From: Bog-159 sp050011755
Lineage (GTDB): Bacteria > Acidobacteriota > Terriglobia > Bryobacterales > Bryobacteraceae
DNA: 64,000 nucleotides
NCBI GenBank assembly: GCA_050011755.1
Contig: JBEKIM010000001.1
Coordinates: forward strand, 1 to 64,000
Direction of reading: 5' to 3'
Part shown: piece after piece, positions 50,535 through 59,728 of the stretch
Position numbering within the stretch: position 1 is the stretch's first letter
How the letters are laid out: every line of letters starts with the position of its first letter
Translations under genes and position numbers: made by a program
The notes under the pieces: model-generated
Databases searched by the model: none
What the model was told of the DNA's origin: nothing
The model's input: the letters and a program-made list of their open reading frames with translations, nothing else

Positions 50535-51572
50535 ATGCGCATTTGCATTGTAGGAGGCATCTTCGATAAGCCGGGTGATTATCGGGCCCGGCATTCCATT
50601 TCGCCCGAAACGGTTCTTGCCGATGGCTTACGCCAGGACGGCTGGGACGTAACCCTTTCCGGACACTCCGCGCCACCGCCACCCGGACCTTTCGATCTCA
50701 TACATGTCCACCACTTCGGTCGCGCCGCGTTACGGCTGGCAGCGGCCACCTCCCGGCCGCCTTTCGTGATCACCACCCATGATCCGTTTGCCATGAACGG
50801 ACTACCGGTTGGCTGGAAGCGTCGTCTCACCGACGGTTTCGTACTGCGCAAGGCCGACGCCGTGATTGCGCTTTCCGACGCCGAACATGATTTCCTCACG
50901 CACCGCCGGCGTCTTCCGCCGCGCCGCATCGCGGTGATCCCAAACGGCGTCGATACCGCGGTGTTCGACCACGTCACCCCGGCGCATCCATCCAAAGAGT
51001 ACGGCGAGCACGCTCTGAGTCTATTGTTCGTGGGCCAACTCCAGGAATTCAAGGGCCTCGATTATCTGCTGGCCGCAATGCCAGCCGTGCGCGACGCTTT
51101 TTCCCGCATCAAACTGCGGGTCGTTTACCAGACCGGCGCCCTGCTGGATCGGTACCGGGCACAGGCGGCTCGGCTCGGCTTGAGCGACTGTCTGGAGTTC
51201 GCCGGCTCACAGACAGCCGCCGGTCTTGCCCGCCTTTATTCCACCGCTTCGGTCGTCGTATCGCCCAGCTTAGGTGAGTGCCTATCGACGGTCGTGTTGG
51301 AGGCCATGTGCTGTGGCGCGGCCGTAGTAGCTACGGATGTGGGCGGCATCCGCGAGCAATTGGACACCGCAACCGGCGTGATCGTCCGGCCGCGTGACAG
51401 CACCGCCTTGGCGGGAGCCATTTGTGGACTGCTGGCGGACCCGAACTGGCGGCTCAGGCTAGGCCAGGCCGCCCGCCAAAAGGCCCGCGCCCAATTCAGC
51501 GTGCGTCGCATGATCGAACGCCATGTGCGCCTTTACGAGGAACTGCTGGATATCGATGAACGAGCTGCTTAA
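50535..51572 (+). CDS. Family 4 glycosyltransferase
   Basis: 345 residues, GT-B fold: MRICIVGGIFDKPGDYRARHS, then VITTHDPFAMN, IALSDAEHDFL, VIPNGVDTAVF, LLFVGQLQEFKGLDYLL and the donor-site segment VVSPSLGECLSTVVLEAMCCGAAVVATDVGGI. It adds a sugar to the growing repeat unit in the cytosol. It heads a tightly overlapping plus-strand run (glycosyltransferase, methyltransferase, flippase, polymerase, glycosyltransferases, DUF362). The palindrome over its ribosome site may control the run. Confidence 0.9.
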   Translation: MRICIVGGIFDKPGDYRARHSISPETVLADGLRQDGWDVTLSGHSAPPPPGPFDLIHVHHFGRAALRLAAATSRPPFVITTHDPFAMNGLPVGWKRRLTDGFVLRKADAVIALSDAEHDFLTHRRRLPPRRIAVIPNGVDTAVFDHVTPAHPSKEYGEHALSLLFVGQLQEFKGLDYLLAAMPAVRDAFSRIKLRVVYQTGALLDRYRAQAARLGLSDCLEFAGSQTAAGLARLYSTASVVVSPSLGECLSTVVLEAMCCGAAVVATDVGGIREQLDTATGVIVRPRDSTALAGAICGLLADPNWRLRLGQAARQKARAQFSVRRMIERHVRLYEELLDIDERAA

Positions 51573-52386
51573 TTCTTCCGACGCCGACCTGCTGCGACTG
51601 GCACAAACGATCTACGACATTCCGTCACTTGCGGCTTGGCGCGCGGCGGAATTGAAAGCTTTGCGGCAGTGCACGTTCACGCCGCCGGTGCTCGAAATCG
51701 GCTGCGGTAATGGACGCTTTGCCTCACTGCTAATGCCCCACGTCGACTGGGGCGTAGACCTCAACCCTCGCGAATTGGAATTGTGCGCACAAGGCAACCG
51801 CGTCTACCGCCGCCTCGGATGCATGGATGCGCGCCGTCTCAAATTTGCCGATGGAGTCTTCGCTACGGTCTTCGCCAACTGCGTAATTGAGCATATTCCG
51901 GACCTGCCGAGAGTGCTGGCGGAATGCCGCCGCGTCCTGCGTCCAGGCGGCGTATTGATCGCCACTGTTCCGCTGGCCGAGATGAACCGCCACCTCCTGC
52001 TGCGCAGTTCCTGGTATACGATCCTGCGTGCCGAACAGTTGCAGCACCGCCATCTGTTGGCCGAAGACACCTGGGTCGCATCGCTTTCTACTGCCGGCTT
52101 CTCCACCGTCCGCACAACGCCTTATCTATCCGCCCGCATGTGCCAGATCTGGGATCGCGTAGACGGCCCGCTCTGTATGGGAACCGGTCCGCTGACCCTT
52201 GGCCGGGCGTACCGTGTCGGGATGCGGGCCATGCCCGCTCCCCTTCGTTGCAGACTGAATCGCCGATGGCAACACTACTTTATAAAAGCGCTCCGGAAGG
52301 ACCCGCCGGAAACGCCCTGTGCGATGCTGATCCAGGCTGGGGTGGCCTCCGAGCCCCACGTCTCCTCGCCACAGCCCGCAATATAG
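51556..52386 (+). CDS. SAM-dependent class I methyltransferase
   Basis: 276 residues from ATG 51556, overlapping the glycosyltransferase by 17 bases. VLEIGCGNGRFASLL is motif I, GVDLNPRELELC gives the ribose-binding acidic residue, and FANCVIEHIPDLPRVLAECRRVLRPGGVLIATVPL covers motifs II-III. The family is methyltransferase type 11. It probably methylates a sugar of the repeat unit or its lipid carrier. A further in-frame ATG upstream (51523) would overlap the previous gene more and is less likely. Confidence 0.88.
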   Translation: MNELLNSSDADLLRLAQTIYDIPSLAAWRAAELKALRQCTFTPPVLEIGCGNGRFASLLMPHVDWGVDLNPRELELCAQGNRVYRRLGCMDARRLKFADGVFATVFANCVIEHIPDLPRVLAECRRVLRPGGVLIATVPLAEMNRHLLLRSSWYTILRAEQLQHRHLLAEDTWVASLSTAGFSTVRTTPYLSARMCQIWDRVDGPLCMGTGPLTLGRAYRVGMRAMPAPLRCRLNRRWQHYFIKALRKDPPETPCAMLIQAGVASEPHVSSPQPAI

Positions 52387-53606
52387 GACTTGTGCTGGGC
52401 GGCCAGGCCAGCCTTTCGGCGAGCCGCTTCGCCGCACTCCTGCTGGTAGCCCACCTCGTCGCGCCGGCGCGCTTCGATGAATGCGCCATCTACGCCAGCA
52501 GCAGCCTGGTGGCGGGCAATCTTTGCGAATTGGGCATCAACATCTCGTGCCTGAAATTCGCCGCGGGTGTCGCCGGTCCCGATTGGCTGCGCACAGTTTC
52601 GCGCTTTCTGCTGCTGCGCCTCACGCTGACTGTCGTGGTGGTCGTAGCCGTGTTCCTGCTCGCGCCGTTCCTGAGCGCCCGGCTCCTACGACATCCGGAA
52701 TACTCCACCGCACTCCGCCTCGGGTGTGGCAGCGCAGCGTTCGCCTCGATATCGTCGTTCAGCCTGGTCTTATTGCAATCCCGTCTGGACTTTGGTCGTA
52801 TGGCGCACCTGAGCGCCACCGCCAGCGTACTGCAGATTCTACCGGTGTTGCTCGTGCTCCGTTTTAGATGGCCGGGGATCGCCAGCCTCTTCGTCGGCGA
52901 TGTGCTCAGCCGCCTTTGGATCGTCGCCAGTAATATGAGACTGCTGACAGCCGTGCTCGCGGCGACACGCCAGCCCGGTGTAAGGCCCGCCTGGAAGTCT
53001 ATCGCCGTATTTGCAAACTGGATCACCCTCTCCACCGTGATCGGCTCTTTTTACAACTACATTCCTTCAATCGCCCTCTCGCGTTGGGGGCCAGCCGCGG
53101 CACTCGGGACCTACAGCTTGGGGATGTCGTTGACTGGCGCGGTCGCCCTGCTGATTAACACCACCAGCACGGTGCTCCTGCCCGAAGCCGTGGCCGCCAC
53201 CACCGGAGAGCGCCGCCGCAGCTTTCTGCAAAGCTATGTGCCGGGCGCGGCCTTATTGGGCGCGGCGTTGCTCGTCCCCATCTGGCTTGGAGGACGGTTC
53301 GCCGCGCACCTCTTTCCGGCGGCCATGCCCGGTGCTGTGCGTGTCTTCCAACTACTGGCCACAGCCCAGGTCGCGCTCCTAATAGCCAATCCCGTGCAAT
53401 TCCTGCTTTACGGTGCGGGACGTCCGGAATGGTGTACGGCTTCGGACGCGCTGATCACGCTCCTCTTCGGCGCGACCGCCGTCTGGCTCGCGCCGGCTTA
53501 CGGCGCAGTCGGTGTTGCCTGCGCACTGCTAGTCACTCAGACGGGCGTCAAGGCGGTCTTGGCCACCGCTTTAGGGACCGCGGACTGGGGGCTCGGAACA
53601 CCGTGA
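52266..53606 (+). CDS. Wzx-type polysaccharide flippase
   Basis: About 446 residues, very hydrophobic, around 12 membrane helices of the MATE/MVF-like polysaccharide transport fold (LSASRFAALLLVAHLVAPARFDECAIYASSSLVAGNLCELGINI; later FYNYIPSIALSRWGPAAALGTYSLGMSLTGAVALLI). It would flip lipid-linked oligosaccharide across the inner membrane. The start is uncertain: ATG 52266 overlaps the methyltransferase by 121 bases and gives an unusual hydrophilic head; GTG 52392 would start within the first helix. The stop overlaps the polymerase start (GTGA). Confidence 0.85.
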   Translation: MATLLYKSAPEGPAGNALCDADPGWGGLRAPRLLATARNIGLVLGGQASLSASRFAALLLVAHLVAPARFDECAIYASSSLVAGNLCELGINISCLKFAAGVAGPDWLRTVSRFLLLRLTLTVVVVVAVFLLAPFLSARLLRHPEYSTALRLGCGSAAFASISSFSLVLLQSRLDFGRMAHLSATASVLQILPVLLVLRFRWPGIASLFVGDVLSRLWIVASNMRLLTAVLAATRQPGVRPAWKSIAVFANWITLSTVIGSFYNYIPSIALSRWGPAAALGTYSLGMSLTGAVALLINTTSTVLLPEAVAATTGERRRSFLQSYVPGAALLGAALLVPIWLGGRFAAHLFPAAMPGAVRVFQLLATAQVALLIANPVQFLLYGAGRPEWCTASDALITLLFGATAVWLAPAYGAVGVACALLVTQTGVKAVLATALGTADWGLGTP

Positions 53607-55003
53607 GGCCTACCCTGATCGTCACCATGACTTTGGTTTCAGCCGCGGCACACTTCGCCCACGGATCGCCGGCCGGGGTCGGCGCATACCTGTTCTTCAT
53701 CACTCTTCTACTGGCCTTTGGCATGTACAGCCGGGGAATGCGCCGGCAGAATTACTGGCTGAGCCTGACCGGGCTGGTGGAAGCCTGGTTCATCTTCGAT
53801 TACTGCTTCTACGGCACCGCCCTCTCTGTGCTCGAACGCAGCAAAGCACCCTTGCCCGGCTCGATGGACGAGGCATATGCGCGCACCTATCTGGTCGGCG
53901 CTCTCGCATTTCTTGCATTCGCATGCGGTGCGCATGCGGGCTTCGCCCGCTCGCGCGTCAGCCGTCGCGCACGCGGCGCCGTAGTCGCGCTGATCGCCGC
54001 GATCCGCTCCCGCCGCCACGCGGTTCACCGTCGCCAGGTGCAGCGCGCTGTGTACTTTCTGTTTACCGCCGCGGGGGGATTGAGTGTCATCGTGCTGCTG
54101 CTCGACACCGAGAGCCGCCAACAGCTTATCTTCGACCATGTCGGACTGTCCCCGCGCGAGGGCATGGGCCGCTACACCGCATTGCTGTTCATGCTGCCCA
54201 CCACCGCCGTGGGGCTTTGGTGCCTCTCCGCGTCGAAACGGCGTTACGCCCGTGCCCTCACCATGGCCGGCCTCTTTCTGATCGCGGCGATCCATTTGGG
54301 TTGCGGCCGGCGACTAATGTGGGCGGGCACCATGTTGTTGGTCCTGCACCTGTGCAAAGTGCGCGGTATATTTACGCTGCGGGCGCGATACATGGCTGCC
54401 GCTCTGCCACTGGTGCTGCTCGTATCGCTCTGGATGGAGACTACCAAGAACATCGGGTGGTATGCGGCGGCAGGCGCCATCGACATCCGGGCCCTCGGCG
54501 ACGGCGACAAGGTCTTCGACATGGTGGATAACTCGGTTGGCCGATTCGACACCACCGCGGCCTTAATTGCCAACCGCGAAACGCTCCCCTATTACTTCGG
54601 TGAAACATTCCTGATGGCGCCCTTGCAGATACTACCGGTCTCCGCGGGATTTGAGCGCTCCCGCGGCGTGCGTGAAGAACTAGGCGAGTTGATCTACGGC
54701 GCGTTTGACCAGGGCCTCGTTTCCCAGGAAGCCTCCCTGGTCGGTGAACTGTACGCCAACTTCGGCTACTTCGGCGTCCTGGCGGGATTTCTGATTGTGG
54801 GATTCGGCGCGGCATTTCTTGATGGACGCTGCCATCATAACCGCCATCCGATGGTGGCGCTAGGCTACGGCCTCTGCCTGTTTCGCGCGGTACACCAGCT
54901 AGCCACCGCTTCTACGTCATGGTTTCCGCTGACGTTTCTGGCGTTCATGCCCTGGCTTTGCGCGATTGGCGTGGCCCGGTTGTCCTGGAGGTCCCGTTGG
55001 TGA
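53603..55003 (+). CDS. Wzy-like oligosaccharide repeat-unit polymerase
   Basis: 466 residues. GTG 53603 is fixed by the 4-base GTGA overlap with the flippase stop. Around 10-12 membrane helices flank a large external loop (from GDGDKVFDMVDNSVGRFDTTAAL to GLVSQEASLVGELYANFGYFG), the layout of O-antigen/exopolysaccharide polymerases. YFGETFLMAPLQILP and ELYANFGYFGVLAGFLIVGFGAAFLDG are typical of the oligosaccharide repeat-unit polymerase group. It joins repeat units on the outer face of the inner membrane. Sequence divergence is high in this family, so the call rests on topology and context. Confidence 0.8.
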   Translation: MRPTLIVTMTLVSAAAHFAHGSPAGVGAYLFFITLLLAFGMYSRGMRRQNYWLSLTGLVEAWFIFDYCFYGTALSVLERSKAPLPGSMDEAYARTYLVGALAFLAFACGAHAGFARSRVSRRARGAVVALIAAIRSRRHAVHRRQVQRAVYFLFTAAGGLSVIVLLLDTESRQQLIFDHVGLSPREGMGRYTALLFMLPTTAVGLWCLSASKRRYARALTMAGLFLIAAIHLGCGRRLMWAGTMLLVLHLCKVRGIFTLRARYMAAALPLVLLVSLWMETTKNIGWYAAAGAIDIRALGDGDKVFDMVDNSVGRFDTTAALIANRETLPYYFGETFLMAPLQILPVSAGFERSRGVREELGELIYGAFDQGLVSQEASLVGELYANFGYFGVLAGFLIVGFGAAFLDGRCHHNRHPMVALGYGLCLFRAVHQLATASTSWFPLTFLAFMPWLCAIGVARLSWRSRW

Positions 55004-56097
55004 TCGTTCACGTGGGGCCTTCCCATCTGCCACTGCCCGCGGTCCTCGGAGGCGCGGTTGAGCGCCGCATGCTGGAACTGGCGGTGGCGCAGGCGCGCGC
55101 CGGTGCACGCGTCATTGTGTATTCCGGCGGCTCCAAAACTGGGTGGCGCGAATACCGCGGCGTCTCGATCCGCTACTTGAGCGGATCGCGACCCGAGTTT
55201 GCTGTGCGCTTCGTACAAGACGTTGTCCGCCGTACACCGCGCATCATACACGTACACAACCGAGCGGAAATCGCCTGGCTGGCAAAGACCGCCGGACTAG
55301 GCCCAACCGTGCTGAGCTGCGATTACCAGTTCGAGCCCTGGCGGCGCTTCGCAATCCTGCGTCCTGCTAGTAAAGCTCTCTGGCGCCGATGTTTGACGGC
55401 CTGCGGCCGCATCGCGCCGGTCTCGAATTACTGCCGTGAGGTCTATCAAGCATATTGGCATTTGCCCGACGACAAATTCGCCCTGATTCCCAACGGCGTG
55501 GATTGGGCGCGCTTCCATCCGGACGCGGCCCTGCGCGCCGCGTGGCGCGCCCGTCTCGGCATCGACACCCGCCCGGTAATCCTATATGCCGGCCGCCTCT
55601 GCGCGCAAAAAGGTACTGACCTCCTGATCGCCGCCTACCGTATGTTGAAACGGCCGGCCGCGCTGGTCGTGGCCGGTCCCTGCGAACGTTTTGGCCAGAC
55701 CCGCATCGGCCCCCTTGCCAAGCAGGTCCAGGAAGCCGGCGGCATCTACCTGTCCCCCCTGGACGACGCCGAAATGCCCGGAATCTACAATGCCTGCGAC
55801 ATCTTCGCCATGCCCACACGTGAACTGGAGATGTTCGGTATGGCGGCGGTGGAAGCGCAGGCCTGCGGCAAGCCGGTGGTGGCGAGCGATCACGGAGGCC
55901 TGCGCGAAACCGTGCCGGAAACCGCGGGCGTGCGTTTCCGAATTGGCGATGCCGCGGCCTTAGCCGCCTCCCTGGAGTCGCTCCTGGATAACCCCGACCT
56001 ATTGCACGCGCTGGGCGCCGGCGCCCGCCAGAATGCGTCGCGCTACGACTGGCCACGCATCGTCCAGCGCTGCCAGGAGGTCTACGCTACCTTATGA
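55000..56097 (+). CDS. Family 4 glycosyltransferase
   Basis: 365 residues. GTG 55000 overlaps the polymerase stop (GTGA) and follows GGAGG eight bases upstream. Motifs: HVGPSHLPLPAVLGGAVERRML, RTPRIIHVHNRAEIAWL, LIPNGVDWARFH, ILYAGRLCAQKGTDLLIAAY and FAMPTRELEMFGMAAVEAQACGKPVVASDHGG (donor-sugar site with E-x7-E). It is a cytosolic step of repeat-unit assembly. Confidence 0.9.
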   Translation: MIVHVGPSHLPLPAVLGGAVERRMLELAVAQARAGARVIVYSGGSKTGWREYRGVSIRYLSGSRPEFAVRFVQDVVRRTPRIIHVHNRAEIAWLAKTAGLGPTVLSCDYQFEPWRRFAILRPASKALWRRCLTACGRIAPVSNYCREVYQAYWHLPDDKFALIPNGVDWARFHPDAALRAAWRARLGIDTRPVILYAGRLCAQKGTDLLIAAYRMLKRPAALVVAGPCERFGQTRIGPLAKQVQEAGGIYLSPLDDAEMPGIYNACDIFAMPTRELEMFGMAAVEAQACGKPVVASDHGGLRETVPETAGVRFRIGDAAALAASLESLLDNPDLLHALGAGARQNASRYDWPRIVQRCQEVYATL

Positions 56098-56939
56098 CCA
56101 CACCGCTGGTTAGCATAGCCATGCCCTTTTATAATGCCGGGCAGACCATAGGCGCATCCATCGCGTCGATTCTGTTGCAGACCTATACGAATTGGGAACT
56201 ACTGCTGTGCGACGACGGTTCAACGGATGCCAGTTTCGACAAGGCCCGCGCATTTCACGATCCCAGAATTACGGTGTGGGGCGACCGCCAGCGGCTCCAA
56301 TTGGGAGCGCGTTTGAACGAGTGCATCGACCGCGCCCATGGTGCGTACATCGCGCGCATGGATGCCGACGACATTGCGTACCCGCGTCGTCTCGAAAACC
56401 AGGTTCATTTCCTCAAAGACCGCCCCGAAATAGACTTGGCCGGCGGCTGGGCCGTGCTTTTCGCCGACGCGGGCACGCCGGTAGGCAAGCGGGCCGATCC
56501 CGTCGCACACCGCGAGATCGCCCGCTGGCCGCTCTATTCGTTCAAGCTGATCCATCCGACCTTCATGGGAAAAACGTCGTGGTTCCGCCACTACCGTTAT
56601 CGCGCCGATGCGATCCGCTGCGAAGATCACGACCTGCTGTTTCGCGCCTGCGCACATAGCCGTTTTGCCAACCTGCCCGAGATTGTATTGGGTTACCGCC
56701 AGGCGTCCATCGATTTGCACAAATGCTTGCGCTCCCGTCGGATGTGGTGCCGTTGCGCGGGCAGCTATCTGAATACCGCCGGAATTCTACGCGTAGCTGC
56801 GGTCGAAGTCCTCAAGAGTTGCCGCGATGTCGCCGCCGTCGCAACTCGTGTGGATACTGCCTGGCTGCGCATCCGGCACCCGGCGCTCAGCGCGGAAGAA
56901 TTGCGCGAATGGCGGCAGGTGTGGGACTCGGTGTCATGA
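56094..56939 (+). CDS. Family 2 glycosyltransferase
   Basis: 281 residues. ATG 56094 overlaps the previous stop by four bases (ATGA). GT-A signature: VSIAMPFYNAGQTIGASIASILLQTYTNWELLLCDDGSTDAS, then AYIARMDADDIAYPRRLENQ, where D-A-D-D binds the metal. There is no membrane anchor except a short hydrophobic stretch near the end. It is a sugar-adding enzyme in the Wzx/Wzy pathway. Confidence 0.92.
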   Translation: MTTPLVSIAMPFYNAGQTIGASIASILLQTYTNWELLLCDDGSTDASFDKARAFHDPRITVWGDRQRLQLGARLNECIDRAHGAYIARMDADDIAYPRRLENQVHFLKDRPEIDLAGGWAVLFADAGTPVGKRADPVAHREIARWPLYSFKLIHPTFMGKTSWFRHYRYRADAIRCEDHDLLFRACAHSRFANLPEIVLGYRQASIDLHKCLRSRRMWCRCAGSYLNTAGILRVAAVEVLKSCRDVAAVATRVDTAWLRIRHPALSAEELREWRQVWDSVS

Positions 56940-58219
56940 ATGCGATTGCCACACCTGCCGTGGTCTGGCCCACGCCCGCCTATGCCGACGTGGCCGACAG
57001 CGTGCATAGCCTCTTCCGCTTTCTCGGCTTCGACCCCGCCAATCCGCTAGGCCGGTGGATACAGCCCGGCATGACCGTAGTCGTTAAACCCAACTGGGTC
57101 AAACATGAATTTGGCGATACCGAGGGCCGCAGCGTTCTCTTCACGCATGCATCGCTTCTGCGCGCGCTCATCGATGCCACCCTGGTGGCGCTCGCCGGCC
57201 GCGGCCGCGTTTTCGTAGCGGATGCTCCCCTGCAAGGCTCGGATTTCGTCCGCTTCCGCCGCCAGAGCGGGCTAGCCGGGCTGGAGAGGGATTATGCGGG
57301 AGCACCGGTCGCCTTCCTCGATCTGCGGCAACAATGGGCCGAAATCGACGATGCCAGCAGTTACGTGCGTGCCGTACATCCGCTCACGGGCGATCCGAAC
57401 GGCTACTCGCTCATCAATTTGGGGGCCCGCAGCCGACTCGTGTGCTTCGGCGTAAATGCGTGCTTCGGTGTGACAGACTACAACCCGCGTCAAGGCGCGT
57501 CCCCGCGCTGCTACCCGGTCAGCAATACTGTACTCAGCGCCGATGTAATCATAAATGTCCCCAAGCTCAAGACCCACATGAAAACCGGTATGACCGGCGC
57601 CCTCAAGAATTTCGTGGGCATCGTTGGCTCGAAGGACTTTCTGCCGCACTTTCGCGCCGGCTCCCCAAGCGCCGGAGGCGACGAATACCCGGACAAGAAT
57701 TGGCTTAGCCACGCCGCGAGTCCAGTGCGGGACCTACTCCAAACGCGCGCTCCATTATGGATGTGGAAACTGGCGCGCGCCGGAGCCCGGATGGCCGCCT
57801 CACCCCTCATTCATGGCGGCGGATGGCATGGCAACGATACATTGTGGCGCACCATACACGACCTCGTGGACATCGCATGCAATTACGGCGTCGGAGGCGT
57901 CCTGCGTTCGCACCCCCGAACGATCCTGACGCTGGTGGACGCCATCGTGGCTGGCGAAGACTGCGGCCCTCTGAAACCGCGCCCCAAGCAGTGCGGCCTG
58001 TTGGTATGGGGCGAAGACCCCGGCATTGTAGATGTCACCTGCGCCACTCTGATGGGTTTCGACTGGCACAGAATACGGCTGCTGAGCCACCTGTGCGACG
58101 TCGAAGCCCGCGCCTTCACGCGGTTCCAAGGCGAGACACCCATCGTGCATAATGCCGCCGGACAATTTGAAGCACCCGTCGGATGGGCGGGCGAAATTGA
58201 AGCGGCTCAAAATGACTAG
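56936..58219 (+). CDS. DUF362-domain protein
   Basis: 427 residues, start fixed by the 4-base ATGA overlap with the glycosyltransferase. MTVVVKPNWVKHEFGD and VIINVPKLKTHMKTGMTGALKNFVGIVGSKD are the conserved DUF362 segments; CGLLVWGEDPGIVDVTCATLMGFD closes the domain. DUF362 proteins have no agreed activity; some carry ferredoxin-like cysteine clusters, which are absent here. Members occur in exopolysaccharide loci. It is the last gene of this transcription unit and is followed by a hairpin at 58254. Confidence 0.85.
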   Translation: MNAIATPAVVWPTPAYADVADSVHSLFRFLGFDPANPLGRWIQPGMTVVVKPNWVKHEFGDTEGRSVLFTHASLLRALIDATLVALAGRGRVFVADAPLQGSDFVRFRRQSGLAGLERDYAGAPVAFLDLRQQWAEIDDASSYVRAVHPLTGDPNGYSLINLGARSRLVCFGVNACFGVTDYNPRQGASPRCYPVSNTVLSADVIINVPKLKTHMKTGMTGALKNFVGIVGSKDFLPHFRAGSPSAGGDEYPDKNWLSHAASPVRDLLQTRAPLWMWKLARAGARMAASPLIHGGGWHGNDTLWRTIHDLVDIACNYGVGGVLRSHPRTILTLVDAIVAGEDCGPLKPRPKQCGLLVWGEDPGIVDVTCATLMGFDWHRIRLLSHLCDVEARAFTRFQGETPIVHNAAGQFEAPVGWAGEIEAAQND

Positions 58220-58253
58220 GCTCAAGCGCGTTGCTTTGTGCATTCTGTGTCTT

Positions 58254-58269
58254 GGCGTGACACGCCTTT
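58254..58269 (+). terminator. Hairpin after the DUF362 gene
   Basis: GGCGT-GAC-ACGCC (5-bp stem, extendable by one pair) is followed by TTT. The AT-rich stretch after it (58290-58340), with dyads CTTAA-TAT-TTAAG and AAGAG/CTCTT, probably carries the promoter for the ligase gene at 58364. Confidence 0.45.
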
Positions 58270-58363
58270 AGTCGCTCATTGAACAGGCAGAAAGTTTCCT
58301 TAATATTTAAGAGATAAATACCCTCTTAATTCCTACTTACTCATTTCAAAAGCATCCACTGGA

Positions 58364-59728
58364 ATGTTGCAGCAAGTCTACTCCGCGCTGCCTGTCTCGT
58401 TGCAGCACGTATGCGCCACGGCCCAAGGCGCCAGATATTACCGTTGGCGCTATGGCGGGATATTCCAGGAATATCTGCGCTCGCTCATTGACACCGAGCA
58501 TCTTCCCGCGAATCAATTGCGGGAATTGCAGACTGCCCGCCTCAACGGCCTGCTCCAGTTTGCGTGCAGTCACGTACCGCATTATCGGCAGCACGGCACG
58601 GCGGCGTTCACCACTAAAGATCAGATCCGCGAACAGCCCACGGACTTCATTGCCGCCACCGTTCCGCGACGGGCGCTCATTCCCTGGCATACCAGCGGCA
58701 CCACCGGCAAGCCCCTCACAATTTACTATGATCGCCCTGCCCTGCAGCGCATGTGGGCCTTCGTCGAGCTATACCGGCATACCGCGGGTGTAAGCAAAGA
58801 TGACCGGCGCGGCCAGTTCACCGGGAAGATGATCGTGCCGCCTGACCAGGCGCCATCCACGAAGGTCTTCTGGCGGCGCGATCTGGCAAACCGCGCCCTT
58901 TTGCTTTCGAGCGTGCACCTGTTGCCGAAGAACCTACCGCACTACGCTGCGGCACTCGAACATTTTCAGCCCGTGTACCTCTGCGGCTATCCGTCGTCCA
59001 TGCATGTGCTGGCGGAATACTATCGGCTGGCGGGTCGACGTCCGGCGCCGCTCAAAGCCGTCCTCACCTCCGCGGAGACCCTGCTCGACGCCCAGCGGCG
59101 TGCGATCGAAGAGACATTTCGGACTCGCGTCTTCGATCAGTACGGACAGACGGAGATGCAGAGCTTCTGGTACGAATGCCCAGCCGGCCGCATGCATGCG
59201 CATCCGCTGGCAGGCATAACGGAAATCCTGCGTCCGGACGGCTCGCCGGCCGCACCTGGTGAAATGGGCGAAATAGTGCTCACGGGGCTGATAAATTACG
59301 CGATGCCACTCATTAGATACCGTGTCGGCGATACCGCACGCGTCGCCTCGGAGGAATGTCCCTGCGGCCGCGGCATGCCCGTCATCCAAGAGATCGGCGG
59401 CCGGTTAGACGATTTCGTCTATACCCGTGAGCGCGGTTTCCTGGGACGGCTGGACCCCGTATTGAAGGGTGTTCACAACATCGTCGAAAGCCAGTTCGAA
59501 CAGGAATCGCTCGATGTTCTGCGCGTCCGCTTCGTACCCGCGCCGCAGTTCACCCACGAAGATCTGCATGTGCTGGAAAGCAATCTCCGCGCTTGTGTGG
59601 GGCGGGATATCCATCTGGAGTTTGAATGTACCCAACGCATTCCACGCTCGGCGAACGGAAAGTTCCGGTTCGTAATTTCGCGCCTGGACCGGGAGGTCCT
59701 AAAGTTGTCCGCATCATCACCCGGCTGA
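58364..59728 (+). CDS. CapK/PaaK-like adenylate-forming enzyme
   Basis: 454 residues. IPWHTSGTTGKPLTIYYD is the ATP-binding P-loop of adenylate-forming enzymes, FDQYGQTEMQSFWYEC the A5-like motif, and LIRYRVGDTARVA the A7/A8 region. The architecture is that of phenylacetate-CoA ligase relatives known as CapK in capsule loci, where the acid substrate is usually unknown. It may activate an acyl or aryl acid for attachment to the polysaccharide. The next gene starts 103 bases before its stop. Confidence 0.85.
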   Translation: MLQQVYSALPVSLQHVCATAQGARYYRWRYGGIFQEYLRSLIDTEHLPANQLRELQTARLNGLLQFACSHVPHYRQHGTAAFTTKDQIREQPTDFIAATVPRRALIPWHTSGTTGKPLTIYYDRPALQRMWAFVELYRHTAGVSKDDRRGQFTGKMIVPPDQAPSTKVFWRRDLANRALLLSSVHLLPKNLPHYAAALEHFQPVYLCGYPSSMHVLAEYYRLAGRRPAPLKAVLTSAETLLDAQRRAIEETFRTRVFDQYGQTEMQSFWYECPAGRMHAHPLAGITEILRPDGSPAAPGEMGEIVLTGLINYAMPLIRYRVGDTARVASEECPCGRGMPVIQEIGGRLDDFVYTRERGFLGRLDPVLKGVHNIVESQFEQESLDVLRVRFVPAPQFTHEDLHVLESNLRACVGRDIHLEFECTQRIPRSANGKFRFVISRLDREVLKLSASSPG

